DNA of 64,000 bases, taken from Brevundimonas sp. 357. GTDB taxonomy: Bacteria; Pseudomonadota; Alphaproteobacteria; Caulobacterales; Caulobacteraceae. Where the stretch lies: positions 1 through 64,000 of the forward strand of contig NZ_RHWX01000008.1 of NCBI RefSeq assembly GCF_003938605.1, in the 5' to 3' direction. Positions 43,581-52,616 of this stretch are shown here, piece by piece (positions within the stretch are counted from its first letter, which is position 1; each line of letters begins with the position of its first letter). The notes beneath the pieces were generated by a model that saw only the letters and a program-made list of their open reading frames with translations, did not search any database and had not been told where the DNA came from. A program made the translations under genes and the position numbers.

Positions 43581-43854
43581 TGGATGTCCCCTGGCCAGAA
43601 AGCCGTCGCAGACGAGAGCCGCGGGGGGGTGCCAATACGCATTCCGGCGACCGATCCCTCGCCTGATCCAACGGCGTTCGGGAATATTTAATCACGGCGG
43701 AACCGTGGCGCCGGGGCTGGATTACGCTGGACGATGTCCGGCGTGGGCAGTCGGGGCAAGGGACCAAACTCGCACCCGCCGCAGCGTTGTCGGACGCATC
43801 GTTCGTCTGGCCGTCCGGCGATCCGCCGGCGACCCCCTCAAGCGGAGACGCCCT

Positions 43855-44535
43855 ATGCTCATCCCGACTTTCACCCGCACGTCTCTCCTGGTCGCCGGCT
43901 GTTCCGCTCTCGTTCTGGCGGCCTGCAGCCCGTCGGCGGAACCGCCGGCGAACACGGAGGCCGAAGCCTCGGCTCAGACGCAGGAGCCGATGGCCATGGC
44001 GCAGACTCCGTTCTCCGACGCCGAGGCCAAGATGCACGAGGCCATGATGTCCGCCATGGGCGCGGATGCGGGCGAGACATGGGCCCGCAAGATGATCCCT
44101 CACCACCAGGGCGCGCTGGACATGTCCGAGATCGTGCTGAGGGACACACAGGACGCGGATATCCGTCGCATGGCCCAGAAGACCATCGAGATGCAGCCCG
44201 GCGACATCGCCGAGCTGCGGCGCTGGCTTGAAACGAACGTGGGCGCCGCCGCCGGCGCGGCGGCTCCAGGCGGAAGCGCGGAAAATCCATACGCGACGGC
44301 CGAGGCCGAGATGAAGGACGCCATGATGGCCGCGACCGGGGCCGACACGGACCAGACCTGGGCTCGCAAGATGATCGCGCATCACCAGGGCGCCCTCGAC
44401 ATGGCCCAGGTGGTGTTGCGCGAAAGTCAGGACGCCGACATCCGGCGCATGGCGCAGAAAACGATCGAGATGCAGACCGCCGACATCGCCGAGTTGCGCG
44501 CCTGGCTGGACTCCCATCCGGCCGGCGCTGCCTGA
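43855..44535 (+). CDS. Lipoprotein with two DUF305 domains
   Basis: A 226-residue lipoprotein (LVLAAC lipobox, Cys near 24). Two DUF305 units follow, each with W-A-RKMI-HHQGALDM and DADIRRMAQKTIEMQ (about 70-130 and 150-215), so the gene arose by internal duplication. DUF305 proteins are His/Met-rich, ferritin-like and common in copper clusters. Upstream reading frames before the ATG at 43855 are not protein-like. Confidence 0.85.
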   Translation: MLIPTFTRTSLLVAGCSALVLAACSPSAEPPANTEAEASAQTQEPMAMAQTPFSDAEAKMHEAMMSAMGADAGETWARKMIPHHQGALDMSEIVLRDTQDADIRRMAQKTIEMQPGDIAELRRWLETNVGAAAGAAAPGGSAENPYATAEAEMKDAMMAATGADTDQTWARKMIAHHQGALDMAQVVLRESQDADIRRMAQKTIEMQTADIAELRAWLDSHPAGAA

Positions 44536-44584
44536 TTGGCGATCGGAATGTGATTGAAGAGCGTTGTCGCGAAAGGACCGATCC

Positions 44585-45076
44585 ATGGAAAAGATGAAGA
44601 CGATGGACTCAAAGATGAAGACGATGGACTCGATGAAGGGGAGCTACCGTTCCTTCGGCGTCGAGCTCATCGTGGATTTCATCATCATGTACCTGGTGAT
44701 GTACACGATGATCGCGTCCCTCAATCACTTCTATTTCAACCTCAACAACGTCTACATGACGCTGATGATGGTGTCGCCGATGGCCATCCTCATGCTGATC
44801 TTTATGCGATCGATGTATCCGTCGAAACGGACCAACCTTCTGATCGGCGGAGCCGCCGCCCTGGTGTTCGCGGTGAGCTTTTACGGCATGCGGACCCAGG
44901 CGGCGGTGGGCGACACCGAGTTCTTGAAATCGATGATCCCGCACCATTCCGGCGCCATCCTGATGTGTCAGCAGGCCTCGCTGACGGATCCGGAAGTGCT
45001 GGGTCTGTGCGAGGAGATCGTCAGCTCCCAGGAGAGGGAGATCGCCCAGATGAAAGCCATCCTGGCGAGGCGCTGA
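44585..45076 (+). CDS. Membrane-anchored DUF305 protein
   Basis: A 163-residue protein from ATG 44585 (AAAGGA upstream): Met/Lys-rich start with a repeated MKTMDS, three membrane helices (about 28-105), and a C-terminal DUF305 segment SMIPHHSGAILMCQQ. It lies between the DUF305 lipoprotein and the multicopper oxidase genes, suggesting a role in copper handling at the inner membrane. Confidence 0.8.
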   Translation: MEKMKTMDSKMKTMDSMKGSYRSFGVELIVDFIIMYLVMYTMIASLNHFYFNLNNVYMTLMMVSPMAILMLIFMRSMYPSKRTNLLIGGAAALVFAVSFYGMRTQAAVGDTEFLKSMIPHHSGAILMCQQASLTDPEVLGLCEEIVSSQEREIAQMKAILARR

Positions 45077-45213
45077 TCCAGCGCTAGGCGACGGGAGTTT
45101 CCGGCCCGGTCGGCTCTGCGGCAGCGTGTCGCGAGGGCCGACCGGGTCGCCTGCGTAAAACCATATAGATCGTCGCTTCGCCGAGGCGCGGTTCTGACTT
45201 TGAGGAGTATCTT

Positions 45214-47016
45214 ATGAAGCTGGATCGTCGACTGCTGCTGCGCGGCGTCGTCGCGGGCGGCGGTCTCGCCGCCTTGCAGGGCCTGATGCCCGCCTGGGCG
45301 CAGACGGGCTCGCCGGGGCTGCGGTCGGACCTGCCTACCCTGACTGGGCCGAATATCGATCTGACCATCGGTCAGACGCCCTTCACCGTGAACGGGCGCA
45401 CCGCGACGGCCACGACCATCAACGGCGTGCTGCCGGCGCCGGTGTTGCGGCTGCGCGAAGGCCAGAACGTCCGTCTGGCGGTGACGAACACCCTGGACGA
45501 AGACACCTCGATCCACTGGCATGGGATTCTTCTACCCTTCCAGATGGACGGGGTGCCCGGGATCAGCTTCCCAGGCATCAAGCCGCGCGAGACCTTCGTC
45601 TACGAGTTTCCGATCAGGCAGTCCGGCACCTTCTGGTATCACAGCCACTCCGGCCTGCAGGAGGCGCTCGGCCACTACGGGCCGATCGTCATCGATCCGG
45701 CCGGCGCCGATCCGGTCGCCTACGACCGCGAGCATGTGCTGGTCCTGTCGGACTGGAGTTTCATGCATCCGCACGAAATCCTCGACAAGCTGAAGAAGAG
45801 CCCCGGCTACTTCAACCGGCAGCGCACGACCCTGGCGGGCCTCTTCTCCGGCGAGGACCGCATGAGCCTGGAGGAACGGCGCATGTGGGGCCAGATGCGG
45901 ATGGACCCGCGCGACATCCTCGACGTCAGCGGATCGACCTACACCTATCTGATCAACGGCCATGGGCCGCAGGAGAACTGGACCGGCCTGTTCCGGCCCG
46001 GCGAGCGGGTGCGGCTGCGCATCATCAACGCCTCGGCCATGTCCATCTTCAACGTTCGCATCCCGGGCTTGCCGATGACCGTGGTGCAGGCCGACGGCGA
46101 GAACGTGCGCCCGGTCGAGACGGACGAGTTCCAGATTTCAGTCGCCGAGACCTACGACGTCATCGTCCAGCCGACCGAGGACCGGGCCTACACCATCGTG
46201 TCGGAAGCCATTGACCGTTCCGGCATGGGGCGGGCGACCCTTGCTCCGCGCCTGGGCATGACCGCCGAGGTCCCTCCCCTGCGCGAGGTCCCGAACCTCA
46301 CCATGCGCGACATGGGCATGGGCGGAATGGATCACGGTTCGATGGACGGCATGTCCGGAATGGATCATGGCGCGATGACCGGCATGGATCATGGAGCCTC
46401 GACGCAAGGCGGGGCTCCGATGGGAGACATGGGCGGCATGTCCATGAGCGGAATGAACATGCGCGACCCTGAAAACGCTCCGCCAGACATGGCGGTTGGC
46501 GTCGGCGTAGACGCCATCGCCATGGATCCGGCCAATCGCCTGGGTGAACGGCCGATGGGGCTGGAAGACGTCCCGCACCGGGTGCTGGTCTATACCGACT
46601 TGGTGTCGCTAGTCCCCAACAGGGACCAGCGCCCCCCGTCGCGCACGATGGAAATCCACCTGACCGGTAATATGGAGCGGTTCATGTGGGGCTTCGACGG
46701 CCGCAAGTTCAGTGAGTTGGTCGAGCCCATCCGTTTCGAGCGCAATGAGCGAGTGCGGGTGACCCTCGTCAACGACACCATGATGGCTCACCCAATCCAC
46801 CTGCATGGCCACTTCTTTGAGTTGGTCACGGGCGGACCGGCCGGGCATCAGCCGCTCAAGCATACCGTCAACGTCGCCCCCGGCGGCAAGGTGACCTTCG
46901 ATCTAACCGCCGACGCACCGGGCGACTGGGCCTTCCACTGCCACATGCTGATGCACATGCACGCGGGCATGTTCAACGTCGTCACCGTCCGCCCGATGTC
47001 AGGAGCCTCGTCATGA
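45214..47016 (+). CDS. copA: Multicopper oxidase CopA/PcoA
   Basis: A 600-residue periplasmic multicopper oxidase with a Tat signal (DRRLLLRG then a hydrophobic stretch, cleavage after AWA near 29). Copper ligands appear in HWHG, HSHSGLQ, HPIHLHGH and HCHMLMHMHAGM. A Met/His-rich insertion (about 365-425; GMDHGSMDGMSGMDHG) matches CopA-type enzymes. It oxidises Cu(I) in the periplasm. Its stop overlaps the copB start by 4 bases. Confidence 0.93.
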   Translation: MKLDRRLLLRGVVAGGGLAALQGLMPAWAQTGSPGLRSDLPTLTGPNIDLTIGQTPFTVNGRTATATTINGVLPAPVLRLREGQNVRLAVTNTLDEDTSIHWHGILLPFQMDGVPGISFPGIKPRETFVYEFPIRQSGTFWYHSHSGLQEALGHYGPIVIDPAGADPVAYDREHVLVLSDWSFMHPHEILDKLKKSPGYFNRQRTTLAGLFSGEDRMSLEERRMWGQMRMDPRDILDVSGSTYTYLINGHGPQENWTGLFRPGERVRLRIINASAMSIFNVRIPGLPMTVVQADGENVRPVETDEFQISVAETYDVIVQPTEDRAYTIVSEAIDRSGMGRATLAPRLGMTAEVPPLREVPNLTMRDMGMGGMDHGSMDGMSGMDHGAMTGMDHGASTQGGAPMGDMGGMSMSGMNMRDPENAPPDMAVGVGVDAIAMDPANRLGERPMGLEDVPHRVLVYTDLVSLVPNRDQRPPSRTMEIHLTGNMERFMWGFDGRKFSELVEPIRFERNERVRVTLVNDTMMAHPIHLHGHFFELVTGGPAGHQPLKHTVNVAPGGKVTFDLTADAPGDWAFHCHMLMHMHAGMFNVVTVRPMSGASS

Positions 47017-48536
47017 TCCGTCGGTCCGTGGGTCTCGTCCCTCTGCTCCTCGCGGCCTCGGCCGGCCCGGTGTTCGCCCAGAGCCACGCCGGGCACGGCG
47101 CGGCGGCTAACGCCGTCCAGACCGCCGTCCAGCTGCCCGCCGGTTGCGTCCGGCGCGGCGCGCCGACGGCGGATCCGTCCCGCGTCGGAACGCCCGGGGC
47201 GCCGGTCTGCCCGACCGGCGCCGTGCCCGAGCGCGCGCCGGCGTCGGCGGATCCCCACGCCGGGCACGACATGTCGACGATGGGCCAGACCGCGCCCGCG
47301 CCGGCCATGCCGGCGGGACATGACATGTCGACCATGCAGAGCGGCCAACAGCCGGCCGCCGCCGGTCAGCCGGATCCCCACGCCGGGCACGACATGTCGA
47401 CGATGCGGCAGACCGCGCCCGCGCCGGCCACGCCGGCGGGCCACGACATGTCGACCATGCAGAGCGGCCAGCGGCCGGCCGCCGCCGGTCAGCCGGATCC
47501 CCACGCCGGACATGACATGTCGACGATGGGCCAGACCGCGCCGGCGCCGGCCATGCCGGCGGGACATGACATGTCGACCATGCAGAGCGGCCAACAGCCG
47601 GCCACCGCCGCTCAGCCGGATCCCCACGCCGGGCACGACATGTCGACGATGCGGCAGACCGCGCCCGCGTCGGCCATGCCGGCGGGACATGACATGTCGA
47701 CCATGGGGCAGATGCCCCCGGGTCATGACATGTCGGCCATGGCGATGCCGCCCGACGTGCCGACCAGCGCGGACAACCCGGGACGCCCTCCGGAAATGCC
47801 CCTTCCGCCCGGGGCGACCAGCGGCCCCGCTCACGCCGCCGATACCCTGTTCGATCCCGCGGAGATGGCGGCGGCCCGCGAACAGCTTCGCGTCGAGAAT
47901 GGCGACGTGCGGACCACCGCGGTGATCATTGACCAGCTCGAAGCGAGTTTCGGAGACGGCGAAGAAGGCTACGCGCTGGACGCGCAGGGCTGGACCGGCG
48001 GCGACATCAACCGCTTCTGGTGGAAGTCGGAAGTCGAGGGCGACTTCGACGGCGAGGTCGAGGAAGCCGAGATCCAGGCCCTTTACAGCCGGGCGTTCCG
48101 GCCCTTCTTCGACTTCCAGACGGGTCTGCGACAGACCTACCGTCCGGAGGGCGATCGAACCGATCTGGTCGTGGGCGTTCAGGGCCTCGCGCCCTACTGG
48201 TTCGAGGTCGATGCGGCGGCCTTCCTCTCCAACAAGGGTGAACTCACGGCGAGGGCGGAGGCCGAATACGATCAGCGGATCACCAACCGCTGGATCGTGC
48301 AGCCTCGCGCTGAAGTCGTGCTGTCGGCCGAGGACATCCCCGAGCTCCGGATTGGATCCGGCCTGACGTCGCTCCAGATCGGGGCTCGGCTGCGGTACGA
48401 ATTCCACAAGGAGTTCGCCCCCTATGTCGGCCTGGAATGGACCAAGAGCTTCGGGAATACGGCGGACTTCCTCGAAGCCGATGGGCGAAGCTCGGAAGAC
48501 ACGCGCCTCGTCGTCGGCATCCGGACGTGGTTCTAG
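47013..48536 (+). CDS. copB: Copper resistance outer-membrane protein CopB
   Basis: A 507-residue protein: signal peptide (to FAQ near 23), a long Met/His-rich region made of repeated HDMSTM units (about 80-245), then a conserved CopB/PcoB barrel domain (about 280-507, with WWKSEVEGDFDGEVEEAEI and a C-terminal RTWF). CopB sits in the outer membrane and pairs with CopA. The repeats give it an unusually large metal-binding N-terminus. Confidence 0.92.
   Translation: MIRRSVGLVPLLLAASAGPVFAQSHAGHGAAANAVQTAVQLPAGCVRRGAPTADPSRVGTPGAPVCPTGAVPERAPASADPHAGHDMSTMGQTAPAPAMPAGHDMSTMQSGQQPAAAGQPDPHAGHDMSTMRQTAPAPATPAGHDMSTMQSGQRPAAAGQPDPHAGHDMSTMGQTAPAPAMPAGHDMSTMQSGQQPATAAQPDPHAGHDMSTMRQTAPASAMPAGHDMSTMGQMPPGHDMSAMAMPPDVPTSADNPGRPPEMPLPPGATSGPAHAADTLFDPAEMAAAREQLRVENGDVRTTAVIIDQLEASFGDGEEGYALDAQGWTGGDINRFWWKSEVEGDFDGEVEEAEIQALYSRAFRPFFDFQTGLRQTYRPEGDRTDLVVGVQGLAPYWFEVDAAAFLSNKGELTARAEAEYDQRITNRWIVQPRAEVVLSAEDIPELRIGSGLTSLQIGARLRYEFHKEFAPYVGLEWTKSFGNTADFLEADGRSSEDTRLVVGIRTWF
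47250..47741 (+). repeat. 123-bp tandem repeat in copB
   Basis: Four near-identical 123-bp units begin at 47250, 47373, 47496 and 47619 (each GATCCCCACGCCGG), the last partial. Each encodes 41 residues carrying DPHAGHDMSTM and PAGHDMSTM. The reading frame is kept in every unit. Copy number could vary by slippage or recombination. Confidence 0.92.
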
Positions 48537-48651
48537 CGAAGGTCGGCGGCGGCGGGCCTCGTCTGATCCTTGGCCCCGATAGGCGGTCGCGGATCGTCGC
48601 CGAGGCGCGGCGTCCCCGGTCTCGGCGGCTGGAAAGGACGGGGAGGTCTCG

Positions 48652-49413
48652 GTGAGGCCGCGGCCCCTCTCGGCCGTGGTCATCGACCTCGACGACACCC
48701 TACTCTCGGCCTACCGCCGGCCGGATCTGGCCTGGCGGAGCGTCTGCTTGACGATGCAAGCCGAGTTGGGCGGCCTCGCCCCGGATGTCGCGGCGCAGGC
48801 GCTGACGCGGGCCGGGCAGGCGTTCTGGCGCGACCCGCGGTGTCATGAGTTGGGTCGCGCCGACCCACAACACGCGCGGCGCCTCATCGCGACAGTGGCC
48901 TTCGAGACCCTGCTTCGGGAAGGCCATCCCGCACCGGCTTGCGAAACGGTCTCGAGCCTCGCCGACGCCTTCAGCCGGCGGCGGGACGAAGAGATGCGGC
49001 TCGAGGCGGGGGCTGAGGCCCTGCTGCTCGACTTGCGCGACGCGGGCTATCGCCTCGCGCTTCTCACCAACGGCGCCGGACCGTTGCAGCGCGCCAAGAT
49101 CGAACGGTTCGGTCTCGAACCGTATTTCGATCACATTCAGATCGAGGGCGAAGTCGGCGTGGGAAAGCCCTTTCCCGACGCGTTCAGGCGTGCGTTCGCC
49201 GCCCTGGCCGTCGAGGCTCCCGAGGTCTGCGTGATCGGCGACAGCCTCGAATGGGACATCCGTCCGGCCAAGGCTCTGGGCTGTCGGACCGTGCTGTATG
49301 ATCCGGAACGGGCCCTTGAGGCCGAACCCCGTCGCAGCGACGCCGACGTGGTGGTCAGGACCTTGACGGGCCTGGCGCGTTGTCTGCCTGCGCTTCACAC
49401 TCAGCGTGAATGA
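48652..49413 (+). CDS. HAD-family hydrolase
   Basis: A 253-residue cytosolic HAD hydrolase starting at GTG 48652 (GGGGAGG upstream). DLDDTLL is motif I, LLTNG motif II, KPFPD motif III (Lys) and IGDSLEWDI motif IV. The helical cap resembles YjjG/2-haloacid dehalogenase-like phosphatases. The substrate is unknown, and its place among copper genes does not identify it. Confidence 0.85.
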   Translation: MRPRPLSAVVIDLDDTLLSAYRRPDLAWRSVCLTMQAELGGLAPDVAAQALTRAGQAFWRDPRCHELGRADPQHARRLIATVAFETLLREGHPAPACETVSSLADAFSRRRDEEMRLEAGAEALLLDLRDAGYRLALLTNGAGPLQRAKIERFGLEPYFDHIQIEGEVGVGKPFPDAFRRAFAALAVEAPEVCVIGDSLEWDIRPAKALGCRTVLYDPERALEAEPRRSDADVVVRTLTGLARCLPALHTQRE

Positions 49414-49494
49414 AGGGTTCGGCGTGCGGGATACCGCCGCGTCGCTTTTAAGCCGCCCGCGATCGAGGTGCGCCAGATCGACGATCCGATCGCG

Positions 49495-49530
49495 CAAGAA
49501 AAGCGCCGCGCGGCGAGCCGCGCGGCGTTC
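49495..49530 (-). terminator. GC hairpin between HAD and CopC-like genes
   Basis: CGCCGCGCGGC-GA-GCCGCGCGGCG (49504-49527) is a perfect 11-bp inverted repeat. Read on the minus strand it is followed by CTTTTCTT, so it can terminate the leftward CopC-like transcript, and it may also stop the rightward HAD transcript. Confidence 0.65.
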
Positions 49531-49573
49531 CCCACTTCGGTTTCGGCCCCTCAGGAGGCGGGAGGCCGCCTCC

Positions 49574-49984
49574 TCAGTGAACCATGAAACGGACGACGCC
49601 GTTCATCTGATGGCCGTCGGCGCCCTTCGCGGTCCAGGCGGCGGCGTAGGTGCCGGGCGCGAGGGCCGGAAGCGGGGCGCTGACGGTGACCGCGGGTGCA
49701 GCCTCCGCTGACAGGGCCACATCGACCGCCTGGTTCGACGGTCCGCCGGTCAGGCGAAGGGACGTCAGGACCATGGCGTGCGGGAAAGTCGCCGAGAAGG
49801 TGGTCGGGGCGGAGGACAGCATGGCGTTGTCCGCCGGAGTGGTCGCCACGCCATTGGCCGGCGCCTGCATGGCGGCGTGGTCCTGCGCCGACATGCCGGC
49901 ATGCGACTGGCTCTGGGCCTGGGCGGCCGACAGAGGAGCGAAGGCCGCGAGGGCGGCGAGAGTGGCGAGTATTGAACGGTTCAT
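49574..49984 (-). CDS. CopC-like periplasmic protein
   Basis: A 136-residue exported protein: signal peptide (cleavage after AQA near 24), Met/His segment HAGMSAQDHAAM, and a CopC-type beta domain with HAMVLTSLRLT and ADGHQMNGVVRF. It lacks the mature N-terminal His of classical CopC, so the copper site may differ. It is downstream of a Pro-rich lipoprotein gene on the same strand and resembles the broken gene at 32644-32940. Confidence 0.8.
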   Translation of the reverse strand: MNRSILATLAALAAFAPLSAAQAQSQSHAGMSAQDHAAMQAPANGVATTPADNAMLSSAPTTFSATFPHAMVLTSLRLTGGPSNQAVDVALSAEAAPAVTVSAPLPALAPGTYAAAWTAKGADGHQMNGVVRFMVH

Positions 49985-50009
49985 CGAAAACTCCTGGACT
50001 TCAAGCGAA

Positions 50010-50345
50010 CTACTGTTTGGGCGGCATGGTCATGCCGTCCATCTTCGACATGTCATGGCCGGCCATCGGATCGGCAGGCGGCGGTGTCGGCTCTGGCGCG
50101 GGCGCGGGCCGGGGGGCCGGGCGGGGCGCCGATGCCTTGGGAGGCGCGGCCGGGGTTGATGCGGCAGGGGCGGGCGTGGCGGCCTGCGGCGGCGTCGCCT
50201 CGGGGGTTGCGGCCGGCACGGCTTCCATCGGAGCCATCGCTGAAGCGTCCGGCGTCGGCTCGGCGTCCACCGGTTGAGGCTCGGCGGCGGGCTGGCAGGC
50301 GCCCAGGGTGACCGCCGCGGCCGCGGCGAGGATCGGCAATCTCAT
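50010..50345 (-). CDS. Pro/Ala-rich lipoprotein with Met/His tail
   Basis: A 111-residue lipoprotein (LGAC lipobox near 17) with a long Pro/Ala linker and a C-terminal MAGHDMSKMDGMTM, resembling the metal-binding repeats in CopB. It probably displays a copper-binding tail in the periplasm. No named family recognised. It lies 25 bases upstream of the CopC-like gene and is probably cotranscribed. Confidence 0.7.
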   Translation of the reverse strand: MRLPILAAAAAVTLGACQPAAEPQPVDAEPTPDASAMAPMEAVPAATPEATPPQAATPAPAASTPAAPPKASAPRPAPRPAPAPEPTPPPADPMAGHDMSKMDGMTMPPKQ

Positions 50346-50453
50346 GTGGCAAGCTCCTGATAAGAGGGCGACGGTCAGGTATTTCCATCGACGCCTTCAT
50401 ACTGGTTTACGCGGGCGAGCGCCGCAGCCCTCGCCGTCCGGCCTTCATCCGCG

Positions 50454-51032
50454 TCATTTCGGAGCCGGCGGGACGTCGCCCGCGCCGCCCAGGACATCGA
50501 ACAGCTTGCGACGGGCGCGCGCCACGCGCGTCTCCACCGTCTTGACGGTCACGCCCAGAATTTCGGCCGCTTCCGCCTGGCTGCGCCCCTCGATCGCGGT
50601 GAGCAGCAGCGGGGCCTTGAGATGCGGCGGCAAAAGGCTGATCGCCTCGTTCAGACGGGCGAGTCGGTCGCCGGCCTCCATCCGTTCATCCGCCGGCTCG
50701 TCGCCGTTCGCCACGGCCAAGGCTTCCGGCGATGCCAGATCGACGTCGCCCCGGATCAGGCGTCGGACGAACCGGCGGCGGCTCCAGTCCCGGCATTTGT
50801 TGAGCGCTATGGTCCGGATCCAGGCTTCGAAGGGCCGGGTCGGGTCATAGCGGCGGATGTTGATCCACGCCGCCGCATAGGTCTCCTGCAACAGATCCCA
50901 CGCATCCTGTTCGTCGCCGACATAGCGCCGGACGAAGCGGAACAGGGCCGTCTTGGTCTGCTGCATCAGCGCGCCGAAGGCCGCCCGATCGCCGCCGGCG
51001 GCGCGCGCTGACAGGTTCGCTGGACTCTCCAC
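50454..51032 (-). CDS. CnrH-like ECF sigma factor
   Basis: A 192-residue ECF sigma factor: region 2 AWDLLQETYAAAWINIRRYD, region 4 RSQAEAAEILGVTVKTVETRVARAR (core: ILGVTVKTVETRV). It is third in a Y-X-H order after an anti-sigma-like and a CnrX-like gene, 8 bases from the latter, exactly as in cnrYXH of Cupriavidus. It should activate metal-resistance promoters when the sensor detects metal. Confidence 0.88.
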   Translation of the reverse strand: MESPANLSARAAGGDRAAFGALMQQTKTALFRFVRRYVGDEQDAWDLLQETYAAAWINIRRYDPTRPFEAWIRTIALNKCRDWSRRRFVRRLIRGDVDLASPEALAVANGDEPADERMEAGDRLARLNEAISLLPPHLKAPLLLTAIEGRSQAEAAEILGVTVKTVETRVARARRKLFDVLGGAGDVPPAPK

Positions 51033-51040
51033 CCGGAACG

Positions 51041-51481
51041 CTAGCCTTCGTCGGGCGCGAGAGCCGCCACGATGCGGTCGTCGAAGACCTCGGCCTGGGC
51101 AGGGGTCAGCACCGACCGCATCTCGAAGACGTGGGCTATCGTCTCCTTCTGAAGGGCGCCCATGGCGACGTGGAAATGGTCGACCGCGGCCTGAACCGGG
51201 GGACCGTCGCCGTCGCTCTGTTCGATCGCGCGCGCCAGCTCGAGGTTGGCCGCGCGGACATCGGCTTCGAGCGCGGGCCGACGCGCTGCGAACCGGGCCT
51301 CGACCGCCTCGATGCGCGTCAACTGGTCAGGCGACAGCTTGAGATCGTGGTGCACGATGTCGTGCAGGGACGGCGGCTCGCGCCGGCTCAGCACCCAGCT
51401 GGCGCTGATCCAGGTGCCCGCGCCGCTGGCGACGGCCGCCAGCACGGCCGTCAGGACGATCGCGCGCCAGCCGCGCATCAC
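51041..51481 (-). CDS. CnrX-like periplasmic metal sensor
   Basis: A 146-residue protein with an N-terminal membrane anchor (about 8-30) and a helical periplasmic domain. The five CnrX metal ligands His42, His46, Glu63, His119 and Met123 appear here as His40, His44, Glu61, His117 and Met121 with identical spacing (LHDIVHH, EARF, HVFEM). CnrX senses Ni/Co; in this copper-rich region the metal may differ. It overlaps the anti-sigma gene by 4 bases. Confidence 0.85.
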   Translation of the reverse strand: MMRGWRAIVLTAVLAAVASGAGTWISASWVLSRREPPSLHDIVHHDLKLSPDQLTRIEAVEARFAARRPALEADVRAANLELARAIEQSDGDGPPVQAAVDHFHVAMGALQKETIAHVFEMRSVLTPAQAEVFDDRIVAALAPDEG

Positions 51482-51759
51482 CGCCCGGTTTCCAGTCTCA
51501 CCAGAGGCGACAGGCCCGCATCGACCGTGAAGATGGCCATCTCTCCCGGCGGGCTCGGCGCGGCGGCCGCGCCGACGCCGCCCGCCGTCAGACCGGTGGC
51601 GAGGGCCACGGCGACCGCGCCGAGACGGACCTGCGTGGCCAGTCTTTCGCCGCGAAGCGTCTCGACCCGGCTCCAGACCAGCGGTTCGAGCCCGTCGAGC
51701 GACCGGCCGATGGGCGTCATCGCGGACTCGGCCAGAATGTCATCCAGTTTAAGCGACAT
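51478..51759 (-). CDS. CnrY-like anti-sigma factor
   Basis: A 93-residue protein with a short cytosolic part (about 1-42), one membrane helix (about 45-65) and a periplasmic tail, the layout of CnrY. The sequence is weakly conserved; the assignment rests on topology and on the Y-X-H gene order. It would hold the sigma factor at the membrane until the CnrX-like sensor binds metal. Confidence 0.7.
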   Translation of the reverse strand: MSLKLDDILAESAMTPIGRSLDGLEPLVWSRVETLRGERLATQVRLGAVAVALATGLTAGGVGAAAAPSPPGEMAIFTVDAGLSPLVRLETGR

Positions 51760-51876
51760 CGAACACTCTCCTTGCGCCCCTACATCCTACTACGGCCAAG
51801 ACCGTGACATCCCTCGGGCGAGGGGGCGGACCTCGCGCTGCGTAGATAGCAGAAGGGACAGGAGTGGAGAGGGTTT

Positions 51877-52527
51877 ATGACATCACGCGGATTTTTCCCG
51901 GCATTGGGACTCGCGCTCGCCTTGTCGGTGAGCGCGCCCGCGATCGCGCACGAGGATCATGACGCCCCGGCGGTTCGCGGCCAGAGCGCCGCATCGACCG
52001 CCGAGGGGCCGCAATCGGACATGACGGCCATGCCCGGCATGGCGGCCGACATGGACCACGGGGCCATGATGGCGGACGAGGGTCCGAAACCCATGCCGCA
52101 GCGCCTGTACCGCTGGCTCGGCGCCATGCACCCGGCCGCGGTGCATTTTCCGATCGCCCTGTTCCTCGTCGCCGCCCTCCTCGAGATCGCCGCCCTGACC
52201 CTCCGGCGTCCGGTCCTGACCCAGGGCACGCGCGTCATCATCGCCTTGGCGGCCATCTCCGCGGTCGGCGCAGTGGCATTGGGCTGGTTCGCCATGGGGA
52301 TGCCGGGACGGGACGACGCGACCCACGCCTCTCACAGATGGCTCGGCACTTCGATCGCCGCGCTGGGCCTCCTCAGCTGGTGGGCGAAGGAGCACTGGGT
52401 CCGCCGGCCGGGGCCCGGGCGCGAGAGAGTCTACATCGGCCTGTTGACGCTCACCGCCGTCGCCGTCGTGATCAACGGCCTCTTGGGCGGCATGCTGACC
52501 CACGGCGTGAGACATCTGATGTTCTGA
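51877..52527 (+). CDS. DUF2231 membrane protein with Met/His N-terminus
   Basis: A 216-residue protein: signal peptide (to AIA near 24), HEDHD and a Met/His-rich stretch with MAADMDHGAMM, then a DUF2231 domain with four helices beginning MHPAAVHFPIALFLVA (about 86-101). DUF2231 proteins are often encoded in copper-resistance regions; the function is unknown. GGAGAGGG precedes the ATG. It is divergent from the CnrY-like gene. Confidence 0.85.
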   Translation: MTSRGFFPALGLALALSVSAPAIAHEDHDAPAVRGQSAASTAEGPQSDMTAMPGMAADMDHGAMMADEGPKPMPQRLYRWLGAMHPAAVHFPIALFLVAALLEIAALTLRRPVLTQGTRVIIALAAISAVGAVALGWFAMGMPGRDDATHASHRWLGTSIAALGLLSWWAKEHWVRRPGPGRERVYIGLLTLTAVAVVINGLLGGMLTHGVRHLMF

Positions 52528-52616
52528 AGGCCGCGCCGTCGTTCAACCTTCTCGTTTTTTCACCCACGCCCGTCCGACACACCTTTCGCGGCCGGCAAAC
52601 AGGAGCCTCGCCCACG

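Noticed and set aside
47250..47741. CRISPR-like array in copB
   Set aside because: The 123-bp units are contiguous, in frame and protein coding, with no spacers.
46848..48698. Long leftward reading frame of 616 codons opposite copB
   Set aside because: It consists of HGRHVMSRRHGRR-type repeats that are the antisense of the copB tandem repeat; copB has a signal peptide and barrel domain.
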